Shown: positions 27,015 to 36,493, counted from the first letter of the stretch. The stretch: 64,000 nucleotides of DNA from Ga0077555 sp046154645 (GCA_046154645.1 JBJXDZ010000122.1:124001-188000); one strand, 5' to 3'. The notes: generated by a model not told the origin, from the sequence alone. Translations and numbers: made by a program.

Positions 27015-27899
27015 TCACTTGCCTTGCCAAAGGATCCACTTGTTGTCGCGCCGCTCATATCCGTTTGCACTTAAAGGATATGGTTCATCGCGCACCAACT
27101 CTTGGGCTTTGGCTGCTATTTGTTGCCGGATTCGACTCCGACTCCCTACGATAGCCATCGAATCACGAGACACGGGGAATACAATGTAGTCTCCTAGAAC
27201 CGCCACCTTCTCGATATCCCAAAACTCATCCAGCAGCATCAAGCCTGACGTGTGGCCATCATTGGTTCCGACAAGATAGAAACCGTCACCCTTGTCAATT
27301 TCAGCAGGCTTGATTTTTAGCCTCAGATTCTCCACCGCCTTGGCCCGAAGGTCCTTGCGCGAGAGCCCCACCTCTCGCAGCACATCATCGTTCAGGTAGG
27401 AGATGGTTGACTGCCGGTCGATCCCGTAGGTGATGCACAACTCTCCGACGAAACGATCCACAATGAGGCGCGCCTGGTGACTACGATTGCTCTCATCGCG
27501 CTCCTGCCACTGTTTCAACTCCTCGCAATTACGCACCAAGGCTACAACATCCTCGACTGTGGCCGACTTCGCGGACTGTTCAATCAATTTAGCCAAAGCA
27601 TTGACGTACTTGCTTACAGCCTCATGAAGTTCGTGAGGCTCAGAATGGTAGGCCCGGAAGGCATTTCCGATATCGAACAACCACTTTTCCGCGTCGTCTA
27701 TTGCGACTTGCAAGGTCCACTCGTCGAGGATCTTGATGTTCCAATTGGGAGACATCAGCTTCAGCGCCTCGACGGATCGGTCAATGAACTCTCGTGGCGA
27801 TGCCTTCGACTTTGCAGCAGCCGGCATGGCATGCATCACCAGGGCAAGGAACAACACAACCAACCGCCATAGAGCGGGTGATTGGCGCTGCTCATTCAT
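27015..27899 (-). CDS. DUF1444-like secreted protein in AT-richer DNA
   Basis: A 294-residue protein with an N-terminal signal sequence (hydrophobic stretch ending AMPAAAKS). The second half carries features like the DUF1444/YtpQ family: YLNDDVLREVGLSRKDLRAK near residue 175, AVENLRLKI, then a VGTNDGHTSGLMLLDEFWD block and GDYIVFPVSRDSMAIV. The first half, with EDVVALVRNCEEL, is not recognised. The DNA is clearly less GC-rich than both neighbours, suggesting a different origin or weak codon selection. DUF1444 proteins are usually cytoplasmic, so an exported member is unusual. Function is unknown. Confidence 0.7.
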   Translation of the reverse strand: MNEQRQSPALWRLVVLFLALVMHAMPAAAKSKASPREFIDRSVEALKLMSPNWNIKILDEWTLQVAIDDAEKWLFDIGNAFRAYHSEPHELHEAVSKYVNALAKLIEQSAKSATVEDVVALVRNCEELKQWQERDESNRSHQARLIVDRFVGELCITYGIDRQSTISYLNDDVLREVGLSRKDLRAKAVENLRLKIKPAEIDKGDGFYLVGTNDGHTSGLMLLDEFWDIEKVAVLGDYIVFPVSRDSMAIVGSRSRIRQQIAAKAQELVRDEPYPLSANGYERRDNKWILWQGK

Positions 27900-28048
27900 C
27901 CCCTTTTCTCCGATCGTTCATGCTCGCTAGCGCAAACGTTAGTGTTCCCGTGCCCTGGATGGTGGGTCGCGCTGCTCTTACCCAACGTGGAAAGCGCTCC
28001 AGCGCCGCGCTGATCGTGTGCAGCACCCTGATTGTCGCCTGCCCTACG

Positions 28049-29110
28049 TCACACCGTAGCAATCGCGTTGGCGGGGGAGCCGACGGCGCCGGGGAGATTG
28101 AACGGTGGCGCGGTCAGCAGGAAATTGGAGCGGTTGTTCTTGCGCAGCCAATTTGCCAACTCCGACAGGCGCCAGATTTCGCCAAGATTGACGCCGGTCT
28201 TGAACAGCGCGTGCTGATGCAGCGGCAGCATCACACACTGGCCGGGCTTGATCGGTGCGTTGTGCACCTCGACGGCGTAGTTATCGGAGATGAGGGCCGC
28301 AACCTTCGACTCCGTCACCCACTGCAGGAGTTTCTGGTCGGATCCATCGAGACCGCAGCAGGAGTGATGCAGCTTGTGCTCGTCCGGCTTTTTCTTGCCA
28401 TCGAAGATCACCTCGTCGAAGCCGGTGCGGAAACAGACGAGATCCCCGGGCAGGATCTTGATGCCGTCGGCGGCGAAGATGCGCATCAAGTCGTCATAGC
28501 CGACGGCCCTCTTGGCCTTGCCGAAATGCGCCTCTAGGTCGACCATGACGGCGCGACCCTGGATGCACTTCTGCGCCATGTTCTCAACGCCCAGTGCATT
28601 GGCCGACGAGGTGCCGATGGCTGGCACCATGGTGCCGGGCACGCCGCCGGCTTGCTTCGGATCGGTCGGACCGACGATTTCATGACCGAGGCGATAGCCA
28701 TTGTAGAAGACGACTTCGGGTTTGCCGTCGCCGTCGGCATCAAAGAGTGCGCCGACGTGAGCGAGCGTGTCCCACTGTGTCGAATACTGGAGATGCAGGA
28801 GAACCATGTCGTCGTTGATGACGTCGGTCATGCCGGGGTGGTCCCACTCGGCACGGTAGCCCCAGTTGGGTTTTTCGCCGCGCAGTGTCGGTCGGATCTG
28901 CGGGGGATGGCGGCGCGGATTGAGAACGGCGCCGCCAGGATAATCCAGCGGCATCGACAGGCAGAAGGTCTGCCCGGTCTTCACCTCGGCGATACCCTGC
29001 TTGACCTTCTCGGCCGTTACCTCGTTGAGGCGGCCCAGCTGATCGTCCGGGCCGTAATCACCCCAGGTCGAGTTCTCCGGGCGCTGCTTCCACCGCTTGT
29101 TGGCTGGCAT
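28049..29110 (-). CDS. Cyclase family protein (kynurenine formamidase-like metal hydrolase)
   Basis: A 353-residue member of the cyclase family (PF04199-type fold, related to kynurenine formamidase). It has the LNEVTAEKVKQGIAEVKTGQ opening block, a STQWDTLAHVG element in place of the classic HxGTHxD metal site, AVMVDLEAHFG, LPGDLVCFRTGFDE and NYAVEVHNAP. The His-containing C-terminal LPLHQHALFKTGVNLGE supplies further possible ligands. Family members hydrolyse formamides or cyclic amides. ATG 29110 is firmly chosen because GGAGGAGA lies five bases upstream; the longer frame to 29263 lacks conserved sequence. It stands as a single gene downstream of a terminator at 29219-29246. Confidence 0.87.
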   Translation of the reverse strand: MPANKRWKQRPENSTWGDYGPDDQLGRLNEVTAEKVKQGIAEVKTGQTFCLSMPLDYPGGAVLNPRRHPPQIRPTLRGEKPNWGYRAEWDHPGMTDVINDDMVLLHLQYSTQWDTLAHVGALFDADGDGKPEVVFYNGYRLGHEIVGPTDPKQAGGVPGTMVPAIGTSSANALGVENMAQKCIQGRAVMVDLEAHFGKAKRAVGYDDLMRIFAADGIKILPGDLVCFRTGFDEVIFDGKKKPDEHKLHHSCCGLDGSDQKLLQWVTESKVAALISDNYAVEVHNAPIKPGQCVMLPLHQHALFKTGVNLGEIWRLSELANWLRKNNRSNFLLTAPPFNLPGAVGSPANAIATV

Positions 29111-29218
29111 GGGATCTCCTCCGCAAGAGTCGTTTGTTGATTGCAGTCGAGCATACGCCGACGCACGCGCGTGGCAAGCCGGCAGACCTGTGCCCGTCAC
29201 GGCCCCACCATGCAGAAA

Positions 29219-29246
29219 GGCCGCCCCGGATGTCTCCGGAGCGGCC
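29219..29246 (-). terminator. Intrinsic terminator of the DUF937 gene
   Basis: GGCCGC-C-CCGGA (29219-29230) pairs with TCCGG-A-GCGGCC (29235-29246), eleven pairs with one internal mismatch and a 4-base loop. On the minus strand a TTTCT tract follows immediately, as expected for termination of the DUF937 transcript that ends at 29284. Confidence 0.65.
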
Positions 29247-29283
29247 CATTGCGATTGCCTCAAGGCGACGTGTGAGAGGCAGA

Positions 29284-30405
29284 TCAGCCCTTCGACATGG
29301 TGTCGAGACGGTTCAAGATGTTGTCCAGCACCGGCTTGGCCACCGGCCCGACACCCGCGGTCTTTAGCGCATTGTCGATCATCGGGCGGATGATCGGCAG
29401 CAACTGGGCGATGTAGGCGGCGAGACCCTTCTTGGCCTCGGCCGGCATGTTGCCGCGCATCGTGTTGATGCCGTCGAGTTGCTTCAGGGTTTCCTGGAGG
29501 CGGGGCAGCGCGGACTTGGCGGTGGCTTCGTCCTTGATGCTTCCGAGTGTACCGCGCAAGCCTTCGACCACGCTACCGACCTGCGCCCCGACATTCTGGT
29601 TGTTGAAGGTGATCGCAGGAGCCGCCGGCAACGACGGCCCGCGCGCGCCGGACAGGAAGTACCAGCCGCCGAACAACAGCGCACCGAGGGCTGCGGCCCA
29701 CGGCAACCAGCTGCCGCCCCCGGACGCACGCGGCGGCTCAGCCGTATATGACGGCGCAGCAGGAGCCGGAGAGGCCGCGGCCGGAGTCGGCTGGGCCGGG
29801 CGGGCTGCCGCAGGCTGGGCCGGCGCTGCCTGTTGGACCGGGCGTGGCGCTGCGGCAGGGGCCAGCGAGTCAAGCAGACCCGTACCCTTCAACAGATCAG
29901 CGAAACCGGCCGGCATCGCCGCCGAGATGTTATCCTTCTGCCCGAGCAGCATCTTGGCAAGACCGGCCCCATCGAGGCCGCTGTCCTTTTGTTGTTTCGC
30001 CAGAGCGCCAAGTGCCACGGGTCCGACGAGACCCAGCAGGCCCTTCGTCGGCGCCTCTCCGATGCCTGCGAACTTGCCGAGGGCGCCGGTCAACGAGCCG
30101 AGTGCCGAGTTGCCGAGCAAGGAACCGAGCACATTGGTGCCCGCGTTGATCATGTTCCCCTGCGTGGGGCCACCGATCAAATCGCCAAGCTTGCCCAGCA
30201 TGCTGGTATCCTGCTTGCCGAGGATGTCGGTGAGATTTTTCAAGCCGTCAGGCTTCTGCGATGAGCCCATGAGGCTGCCAAGGATGGTCGGCAGAATGGC
30301 GGCAATCGCCTTCTGCGCCAACGGGCTCGTGATCCCAAGCGAGGATGCGATCTTGTCGATGATCATCGGCGTCAGATACTGCGCCGCCATGGACACAATG
30401 TTCAT
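29284..30405 (-). CDS. DUF937 domain protein with membrane segment
   Basis: A 373-residue protein. The first half is the Gly/Leu-rich DUF937 repeat (LAQKAIAAILPTILGSLMG, LGNSALGSLTGALGKFAGIG and similar). A Pro/Ala/Gln-rich linker follows near residues 185-225, then a single membrane helix (WAAALGALLFGGWYFL near 235) and a C-terminal domain with EATAKSALPRLQETLKQLDG, which resembles the non-globular end of OmpA-associated DUF937 proteins. Orientation and function are unknown. ATG 30405 has AGGGAGAG upstream; a start at 30435 is possible. It is monocistronic with its own terminator. Confidence 0.82.
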   Translation of the reverse strand: MNIVSMAAQYLTPMIIDKIASSLGITSPLAQKAIAAILPTILGSLMGSSQKPDGLKNLTDILGKQDTSMLGKLGDLIGGPTQGNMINAGTNVLGSLLGNSALGSLTGALGKFAGIGEAPTKGLLGLVGPVALGALAKQQKDSGLDGAGLAKMLLGQKDNISAAMPAGFADLLKGTGLLDSLAPAAAPRPVQQAAPAQPAAARPAQPTPAAASPAPAAPSYTAEPPRASGGGSWLPWAAALGALLFGGWYFLSGARGPSLPAAPAITFNNQNVGAQVGSVVEGLRGTLGSIKDEATAKSALPRLQETLKQLDGINTMRGNMPAEAKKGLAAYIAQLLPIIRPMIDNALKTAGVGPVAKPVLDNILNRLDTMSKG

Positions 30406-30603
30406 AGAACCCACTCTCCCTGATTTGTTGCTCACTTGCGAGCCACGCTGACATGGTCTGCCTACAGGATTGACGCGAATTTGTGGCGACAGCGCCCGTC
30501 CACTGCTCTGTAATGCCCTTCAGACGTCCGTCAGTGAACAACCATAATTGGCTCCAGCGCAATCCCTTTTCTGAGTTGCAGCAGCATAATCCAGCCAGCG
30601 TCG

Positions 30604-31758
30604 CTACGGAACGAGCCTGAGCAGCTGGCCATCGGCGCTATCCGTCAGGAGATAAACACGGCCGTCCACCGCCACACGCACATCCCGGATGCGACGGCCC
30701 TGATCGAGCAACAGAACTTCCTCCCCCACTACACGTTCCCCGTCGAGAACCAACCGGTGCAGCGCGCGACCAGCCAGCGCACCGACCAGAAGATTGCCCC
30801 GCCATCCCGGAAATGCGGCGCCGTCATAGAATGCCATTCCGGACGGCGCGATGGAGGGCGCCCAATAGTAGATCGGCTGCTCCATGCCGGCCCGCTGCGT
30901 CGTCGCATGGAGGCGGGCGCCGGAGTAGTCGATGCCGTATCCGATCACCGGCCAGCCGTAGTTGCGCCCCCTGAGCGGCACGTTGATCTCATCGCCACCT
31001 TGCGGCCCGTGCTCAACGATCCAGAGCTTGCCGGTCTCGGGGTGGATGGCGGCCGATTGAGGATTGCGGTGGCCGTAGCTCCAGATTTCCGGTCGGGCAT
31101 CACTGCGGCCGACAAACGGGTTGTCAGCGGGTACGGAGCCGTCCGGATTGAGTCGCACCACCTTCCCCCAATGCCGCGTCAGATCCTGCGCGCCTTCTTT
31201 CTGAAATCGCTCGCCGAGGGTGACGAAAAGCTTTCCATCTGACGCGAAAGCGAGCCGGCAGCCGAAATGTAGGCCACCGGCAAACTCCGGCAACTGGCGG
31301 AAAATCACTTCGAAGGTGTCAAGCCCCGGCCGCTCGCCATCGGGCCGCAGACGCGCCCGCGCCACCGTCGTACCATTGCGCCCACCTTCGCGCGGCTCGG
31401 CGTAAGCGAAATAGACGAGACCAGAGACCATGTAGTCCGGGGCCAGCGCCACATCGAGCATGCCGCCCTGCCCGGTGGCCGCAACCTTCGGCACACCTGT
31501 CAATGGCGGTGACACCGCACCGTCCCTGGCAATGATGCGGATACGTCCGGGCCGTTCGGTTACCAGGAAGCGCCCCCCGGGGAGAAACTGTAATCCCCAT
31601 GGGAACTCCACCCCCCCGGTGACAGTTTCGACGCGGACGTGGGTTGGCGCCACACTTGGTGCGCGGGTCTGGAAGGCCTGACCTCGGCTGGGGACTGCCA
31701 ACACAGTGGTGGCGGCGCCAATCAGCACCCCTCTTCTGGTCGGTACGCAAGACGACAT
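30604..31758 (-). CDS. PQQ-dependent aldose sugar dehydrogenase (YliI/GSDH type), exported
   Basis: A 384-residue soluble-glucose-dehydrogenase-like beta-propeller. A twin-arginine-type signal is present (TRRGVLIGAATTVLAV). Family blocks include EFPWGLQFLPGGRFLVTERP near residue 55, GQGGMLDVALAPDY near 90, GCRLAFASDGKLFVTLGE with the catalytic-site region, and EIWSYGHRNPQSAAIHP, followed by EHGPQGGDEINVPLRGRNYG. These bind PQQ and Ca. It would oxidise aldoses in the periplasm and pass electrons to the respiratory chain. The start has GAGGCA upstream. It lies 55 bases downstream of a methyltransferase gene on the same strand. The 198-base gap to the DUF937 gene shows nothing notable. Confidence 0.92.
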   Translation of the reverse strand: MSSCVPTRRGVLIGAATTVLAVPSRGQAFQTRAPSVAPTHVRVETVTGGVEFPWGLQFLPGGRFLVTERPGRIRIIARDGAVSPPLTGVPKVAATGQGGMLDVALAPDYMVSGLVYFAYAEPREGGRNGTTVARARLRPDGERPGLDTFEVIFRQLPEFAGGLHFGCRLAFASDGKLFVTLGERFQKEGAQDLTRHWGKVVRLNPDGSVPADNPFVGRSDARPEIWSYGHRNPQSAAIHPETGKLWIVEHGPQGGDEINVPLRGRNYGWPVIGYGIDYSGARLHATTQRAGMEQPIYYWAPSIAPSGMAFYDGAAFPGWRGNLLVGALAGRALHRLVLDGERVVGEEVLLLDQGRRIRDVRVAVDGRVYLLTDSADGQLLRLVP

Positions 31759-31813
31759 CAGTGCCTCGGTTCGTTTGGCGCCGCCATGACCGGCCGGGGC
31801 TGCGCAGTCCACA

Positions 31814-32404
31814 TCACACCGGCCCAAGAAGCTCGCATGCCAATGGATGGCCCCGTGCCACCGCAGCGATCCGCTGCACGATGCGATCCGGACCTGTCAG
31901 ATGCACATGCTCGTAGGCAATGATGGCGAGCGCTGGGCGGACGATGTCGATGAGTTCCCCGGGGCGGAGGAGGAAATCAGGATTCTTTGGCCGACCGAAG
32001 CGCTCATTGCCAGCAGCAAAGGTTTCGTAAATGACCACGCCATGGGGAGCGGCCGCAGCCAGAATGGTGGGGAGGAGTGGTCGCCAAAGGTAGTTGGTGA
32101 CGATGACGCCAGCGAAGCGCCGGTTCCCGAGCGGCCAGGACGAGCCGTCCTCCAGATCGGCCGCGATCAGTTCGAGCCCCGTCTCGGCCCCCCGTGCGCA
32201 GATGCGCGACAGATCTCGGTCAATGCCGATCATGCGATAGCCGCTCGACAACCCGTGCCGCAGATGCCGGCCTGATCCGCAAGCGACATCAAGCACGTCG
32301 CCACCACGGGCAACGAGCGGCAAGTACCTCTGCACCCAGTCCGATGGAGCACCCTCTGTGGTCCAGCGATCCCGGCCAGTGTCTGGTGCGCTGCGATCAC
32401 ACAT
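31814..32404 (-). CDS. Class I SAM-dependent methyltransferase
   Basis: A 196-residue methyltransferase with motif I VLDVACGSGRHLRHG near residue 40, motif II acidic MIGIDRD, motif III LIAADLEDG and a motif IV-like VIVTNYLWRP. This is a compact Rossmann-type enzyme using S-adenosylmethionine; the acceptor is unknown. It is divergent from dapF with a 54-base gap, so their promoters overlap closely. The same-strand sugar dehydrogenase gene lies 55 bases downstream and may be cotranscribed. Confidence 0.88.
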   Translation of the reverse strand: MCDRSAPDTGRDRWTTEGAPSDWVQRYLPLVARGGDVLDVACGSGRHLRHGLSSGYRMIGIDRDLSRICARGAETGLELIAADLEDGSSWPLGNRRFAGVIVTNYLWRPLLPTILAAAAPHGVVIYETFAAGNERFGRPKNPDFLLRPGELIDIVRPALAIIAYEHVHLTGPDRIVQRIAAVARGHPLACELLGPV

Positions 32405-32458
32405 ATTTGGTCTCGCTTATCGTTTGTCTTGCCACCCCACGCCGCCATATAAGGTGCC

Positions 32459-33343
32459 ATGACGACAGCGGCCGCCATCACCATCGCCAGAATGAACGGG
32501 CTCGGCAACGAGATCGTGGTGCTCGACTTGCGCGGAACGCAGCGGATTTTGACCGCGGACGAAGCCCGCCGGATCGCGACAATGCCCGGTTGGCGGTTCG
32601 ACCAGCTGATGGCGCTGCACGATCCCCTCGCGCCTGGCACCGGGGCCTATGTGCACATCTATAACACCGACGGCTCGGAGGCCGGTGCGTGCGGCAACGG
32701 CATGCGCTGCGTGGTGCTGTTCGATCAGCGCGCCGGTGCCGTGCTACCCCAGAGCTACGAGACCGTTAACGGTGTCCTTGCGGTGGCCAGCGAGGGCCCA
32801 CCGGGCGAGCGGATCAGCGTCGAGATGGGGGCACCGCGGTTCGGGTGGGCCGACATTCCGCTCAGCGAGCCCTTCCACAACACCAAACGCATCGAGTTGC
32901 AGATCGGCCCCATCGATAATCCGATCCTGCATTCGCCGTCCGTCGTCAATGTTGGCAATCCACACGCTATCTTCTGGGTCGACGACGTCACGGCCTATCA
33001 GCTCGATCGCTTCGGCCCCCTGCTCGAGAATCACCCGATTTTTCCCGATCGCGCCAATATCTCACTGGCGCACGTCACGGCACGGGATGCCATTACGCTC
33101 AGGACATGGGAGCGCGGCGCCGGGCTGACCAGAGCCTGCGGCTCGGCGGCGTGTGCGGCGGCGGTGTGTGCCGTCCGGCTCAAGTTCACGGACCGTCGCG
33201 TGACGGTGACCGTGCCGGGCGGACCGCTGCATATCGAGTGGCGGGAAAGTGACGACCAGATCGTCATGACCGGCCCCGCCGAGTTGGAGCGGCAAGAGCG
33301 GATCGAACTCGATCGTTTCCTGAGCGTGGCGCCGCCGGGATGA
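32459..33343 (+). CDS. dapF: Diaminopimelate epimerase
   Basis: A 294-residue cofactor-free epimerase that converts LL- to meso-diaminopimelate for lysine and peptidoglycan. The two active-site cysteines are in AGACGNGMRC (Cys78) and RACGSAACAA near residue 220, the classic DapF pair. The core starts IARMNGLGNEIVVLD, a variant of the usual KMHGLGNDF. The gene overlaps mtaB by four bases (ATGA), and mtaB overlaps ftsY the same way. This dapF-mtaB-ftsY order is a hallmark of alphaproteobacteria such as the Hyphomicrobiales. Confidence 0.96.
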   Translation: MTTAAAITIARMNGLGNEIVVLDLRGTQRILTADEARRIATMPGWRFDQLMALHDPLAPGTGAYVHIYNTDGSEAGACGNGMRCVVLFDQRAGAVLPQSYETVNGVLAVASEGPPGERISVEMGAPRFGWADIPLSEPFHNTKRIELQIGPIDNPILHSPSVVNVGNPHAIFWVDDVTAYQLDRFGPLLENHPIFPDRANISLAHVTARDAITLRTWERGAGLTRACGSAACAAAVCAVRLKFTDRRVTVTVPGGPLHIEWRESDDQIVMTGPAELERQERIELDRFLSVAPPG

Positions 33344-34620
33344 GTAATCCGCCCGTAACGCCGCAGGCGAGCGAACCCGCCGTGCTGAACTTCGGCTGTC
33401 GCCTCAACGCCTACGAGGCCGAGGTGATGCGGCGCCATGCCAGCGCGGCCGGACTTGGCGATGCGATCATCGTCAATACCTGCGCCGTAACAAGGGAAGC
33501 GGTACGACAGGCCGAACAGGCCATTCGCCGAGCGCGACGCGAAAACCCATGGGCGCGCCTGATTGTGACGGGGTGCGCCGCCCAGACCGAACCCGAACGG
33601 TTCGCCGACATGCCCGAGGTCGACCATATCCTCGGCAACGGAAGCAAGACCCTGCCGGAAACCTGGGCCGCGCTGGCGATCACGGGCAGTGAACGGGTCC
33701 AGGTCGATGACATCACGTCGGTGCGGGAGACGGCGGGACACCTGATCGATGGCTTCGGTAACCGCGCCCGCGCTTATGTGCAGGTGCAGAACGGTTGCGA
33801 CCACCGCTGCACTTTCTGCATTATCCCTTACGGTCGGGGGCCATCGCGGTCGGTGCCGGCTGGTGAAGTGGTGGCGCAGGTCCGACGTCTGGTTGAGGGC
33901 GGCTATGCGGAAGTCGTGCTGACAGGCGTCGATCTCACGTCCTACGGCGGCGATCTCCCGGGCGAGATGCGGCTCGGCCGTCTGGTGCGGCAGATCCTGC
34001 AGCATGTCCCCGAGTTGCAACGACTTCGCATTTCCTCCATCGACCATGTCGAGGCGGATTTGGACCTGATGACGGCGCTCGCCGAGGAACCGCGGCTGAT
34101 GCCGCATCTGCACTTATCCTTGCAGGCGGGCGACGATCTGACCTTGAAGCGCATGAAGCGACGCCATCTGCGGGCCGATGCAATCGCATTCTGTGCCGCA
34201 GCCCGCAAACTCCGCCCCGACATTGCCTTTGGTGCCGACTTGATCGCTGGTTTCCCAACCGAAACCGAAGACATGTTCCAGCGCACGCTCGACCTTGTGG
34301 ATGACTGTGGTTTGGCGTTGCTGCATGTGTTCCCCTACTCGCCCCGCCAAGGCACACCTGCGGCAAGAATGCCACAGACCCCACGCCCCATCGTGAAGGA
34401 GCGGGCCGCGCGCCTGCGGCAAAAGGCTGCCGAGGCACGTCTTCGCCATCTTTCGGGCCAAGTCGGACGCACAGTGGACGTCCTGATGGAGATGGCGGGC
34501 ATGGGGCGGGCACCCGATTTCAGCGAGGTCGCGATCGCAGGACTTCCTGCGGGTGTTGTCGTGCGCGCGCACCTGCTCGCCCATGATGGGTCGCGGCTGG
34601 CCGCCGAGGTGGCACCATGA
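33340..34620 (+). CDS. mtaB: tRNA t6A37 methylthiotransferase MtaB
   Basis: A 426-residue radical-SAM methylthiotransferase that converts t6A37 to ms2t6A37 in tRNA. The N-terminal domain carries NFGCRLNAYEAE, VNTCAVT and VTGCAAQ cysteines for the second [4Fe-4S] cluster. The radical-SAM CxxxCxxC is CDHRCTFC near residue 155, followed by IPYGRGPSRS. GFPTETEDMFQRTL and a C-terminal TRAM-like region complete it. NAYE rather than NxYD is seen in the MtaB branch, distinguishing it from MiaB and RimO. Start and stop overlap dapF and ftsY. Confidence 0.95.
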   Translation: MSNPPVTPQASEPAVLNFGCRLNAYEAEVMRRHASAAGLGDAIIVNTCAVTREAVRQAEQAIRRARRENPWARLIVTGCAAQTEPERFADMPEVDHILGNGSKTLPETWAALAITGSERVQVDDITSVRETAGHLIDGFGNRARAYVQVQNGCDHRCTFCIIPYGRGPSRSVPAGEVVAQVRRLVEGGYAEVVLTGVDLTSYGGDLPGEMRLGRLVRQILQHVPELQRLRISSIDHVEADLDLMTALAEEPRLMPHLHLSLQAGDDLTLKRMKRRHLRADAIAFCAAARKLRPDIAFGADLIAGFPTETEDMFQRTLDLVDDCGLALLHVFPYSPRQGTPAARMPQTPRPIVKERAARLRQKAAEARLRHLSGQVGRTVDVLMEMAGMGRAPDFSEVAIAGLPAGVVVRAHLLAHDGSRLAAEVAP

Positions 34621-35777
34621 GTGAGCCGGCCCCAAAGAAGCGAGGCTTCCTCAGGAGCCTGTTTGGCGGACGTGGCGAGGATATCGCCGAGCCCGTGGCT
34701 CCGCCAGCGGTTGACGCTCCAGAAGCCGTTGACGCAACGGCTGAATTGGCTCCCCTTGAAGCGCCGGATACCGTCGACCCGATGGCATCTGTGCCGCGTC
34801 CCGGCCTCGCACCGGCAGCGCTCGCGGCTAACGCAGCGCCCGAGCCTTCCGAGCCAACTGTTAAAAAAGGCTGGTTTCAGCGACTCAAGGACGGCCTGAC
34901 CAAGACGTCGTCCAAGCTCTCGGACGGCATCACCGGGCTGTTCACCAAACGGAAGCTCGACGCTGATACCCTCGATGAACTCGAGGATCTTCTGATCCAA
35001 GCGGATCTCGGTGTCGATACGGCTATGCGCATCACCACGGCCCTGGCGAAAGGGCGCTATGAAAAGGGGATATCCCCGGAGGACGTCAAGGCGGTGCTCG
35101 CGGGCGAGGTGGAGCGCGTGCTGGCGCCTGTCGCCAAGCCGTTGATTATCGATGGGACGCACAAGCCACACATCATCCTGGTGGTCGGCGTCAATGGCAC
35201 CGGAAAGACCACGACCATCGGCAAGCTGGCGCAGCAGTTCGCACGCGGCGACAAGAAAGTCATGATGGCTGCTGGCGACACATTCCGGGCGGCAGCGATC
35301 GATCAGCTGAAAATCTGGGGTGAGCGCACCGGGGCGACGGTTCTGGCGCGGGCCGAAGGCTCGGACGCCTCAGGTCTCGCGTTCGACGCCGTCAAGGACG
35401 CCCAGGCCGGTGGCTATGATGTGGTCCTGGTCGATACCGCGGGCCGGCTGCAGAACAAGCAGGCACTTATGGAGGAATTGGAGAAAGTCATTCGCGTTAT
35501 GCGCAAAGTGGATCCCACAGCGCCGCACGATGTTCTCCTCGTTCTCGACGCAACGACCGGGCAGAATGCCCTCTCACAGGTCGAGGTTTTTCAGGATAGG
35601 GCCGGTGTAACGGGCCTCGTCATGACAAAGCTCGACGGAACGGCGCGCGGCGGCATCCTGGTCGCGATTGCCGCCAAATTCGGACTTCCCGTGCATTTCA
35701 TCGGTGTTGGTGAGGGTGTGGACGACTTGCAGCCCTTCAATGCCGATGAGTTTGCGCGAGCCATCGCTCTCAACTAG
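34617..35777 (+). CDS. ftsY: Signal recognition particle receptor FtsY
   Basis: A 386-residue SRP GTPase that docks the ribosome-SRP complex at the membrane. A short acidic/Pro-rich A domain (residues 1-85) precedes the N helical bundle (KLDADTLDELEDLLIQADLG near 120) and the G domain: GVNGTGKTTTIGKLAQ (P-loop), AGDTFRAAA (DTFRAAA motif), VDTAGR and TKLDGTARGG. The C-terminal GVGEGVDDLQPFNADEFA is typical. It starts four bases inside the mtaB end and is followed after 59 bases by IspZ-like genes, the usual order in Hyphomicrobiales. Confidence 0.97.
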   Translation: MSEPAPKKRGFLRSLFGGRGEDIAEPVAPPAVDAPEAVDATAELAPLEAPDTVDPMASVPRPGLAPAALAANAAPEPSEPTVKKGWFQRLKDGLTKTSSKLSDGITGLFTKRKLDADTLDELEDLLIQADLGVDTAMRITTALAKGRYEKGISPEDVKAVLAGEVERVLAPVAKPLIIDGTHKPHIILVVGVNGTGKTTTIGKLAQQFARGDKKVMMAAGDTFRAAAIDQLKIWGERTGATVLARAEGSDASGLAFDAVKDAQAGGYDVVLVDTAGRLQNKQALMEELEKVIRVMRKVDPTAPHDVLLVLDATTGQNALSQVEVFQDRAGVTGLVMTKLDGTARGGILVAIAAKFGLPVHFIGVGEGVDDLQPFNADEFARAIALN

Positions 35778-35836
35778 ACTGAACCACAACAAGAAACCGG
35801 CATTTGCAAAACTCCGGCACGAGAAGGGACAAGCCC

Positions 35837-36493
35837 GTGACGACGACGAGTGGGACCAAGCACTGGTATCCGTTCAATAGCGAGCAGACTGTCAACATCA
35901 TCGGCGAGATCGGGCCGCTGGTGATTTTCTTCATCGTCAACGGCGTGGCCGGTGTCGAAGCCGGTACGTGGTCGTTGATCATCTCGACTGTCCTGTCTCT
36001 CCTGCTGTCCCTGTTGGTGCTAGGTCGCCCGCCCATCATGCCGTTCATTGCCGGCGCCGTGAGCATCACCTTCGGCTTTCTGGCGCTCTATACGGGCGAC
36101 ACCATGTGGGTGCAGCTCAAGGTTACGATTTTCAACACGCTGGTTGCGATCATGCTCTGGGTCGGCTTGCAAACGAACCGCAACTTCTTCTACTTCGTGT
36201 TCGGCAAGACGTTCCACTACACGCCCGTCGGTTGGCACAAGATGACCCGCAACGTGGCTTGGTTCTTCCTGTTCACGGCCATTATCAACGAGGTCGTGCG
36301 CCTCGCCTTTGATGGCGTGGAAATCGAGGCCATGGACCGGGTTCTCACCGGCATCGACATCTGGGTTCTCTTCAAGCTGTTCATCATCATGCCCCTGACG
36401 GCCGTCTTCTTCTGGTGGCAAGTACGTGTACTCCAGCAGTATCGACTGCCCGACCCGGTCACTGCCGCCGTTGGTTCCACCAGAGCGCCTTGA
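35837..36493 (+). CDS. IspZ/YciB-type inner membrane protein, copy 1
   Basis: A 218-residue protein with about five membrane helices. It matches the YciB/IspZ (septation protein A) family: IGPLVIFFIVNGVAGVEAGT near the start, NTLVAIMLWVGLQTNRNFFY and FHYTPVGWHKMTRNVAWFF (the family's W-x-x-x-x-R-N/W-x-F block), and KLFIIMPLTAVFFWWQVRVL at the end. The GTG start at 35837 is chosen because AAGGGA lies seven bases upstream; a TTG at 35804 is less likely. The family is implicated in envelope integrity and septation. It is next to ftsY as in other alphaproteobacteria and has a second copy 106 bases further on. Confidence 0.85.
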   Translation: MTTTSGTKHWYPFNSEQTVNIIGEIGPLVIFFIVNGVAGVEAGTWSLIISTVLSLLLSLLVLGRPPIMPFIAGAVSITFGFLALYTGDTMWVQLKVTIFNTLVAIMLWVGLQTNRNFFYFVFGKTFHYTPVGWHKMTRNVAWFFLFTAIINEVVRLAFDGVEIEAMDRVLTGIDIWVLFKLFIIMPLTAVFFWWQVRVLQQYRLPDPVTAAVGSTRAP

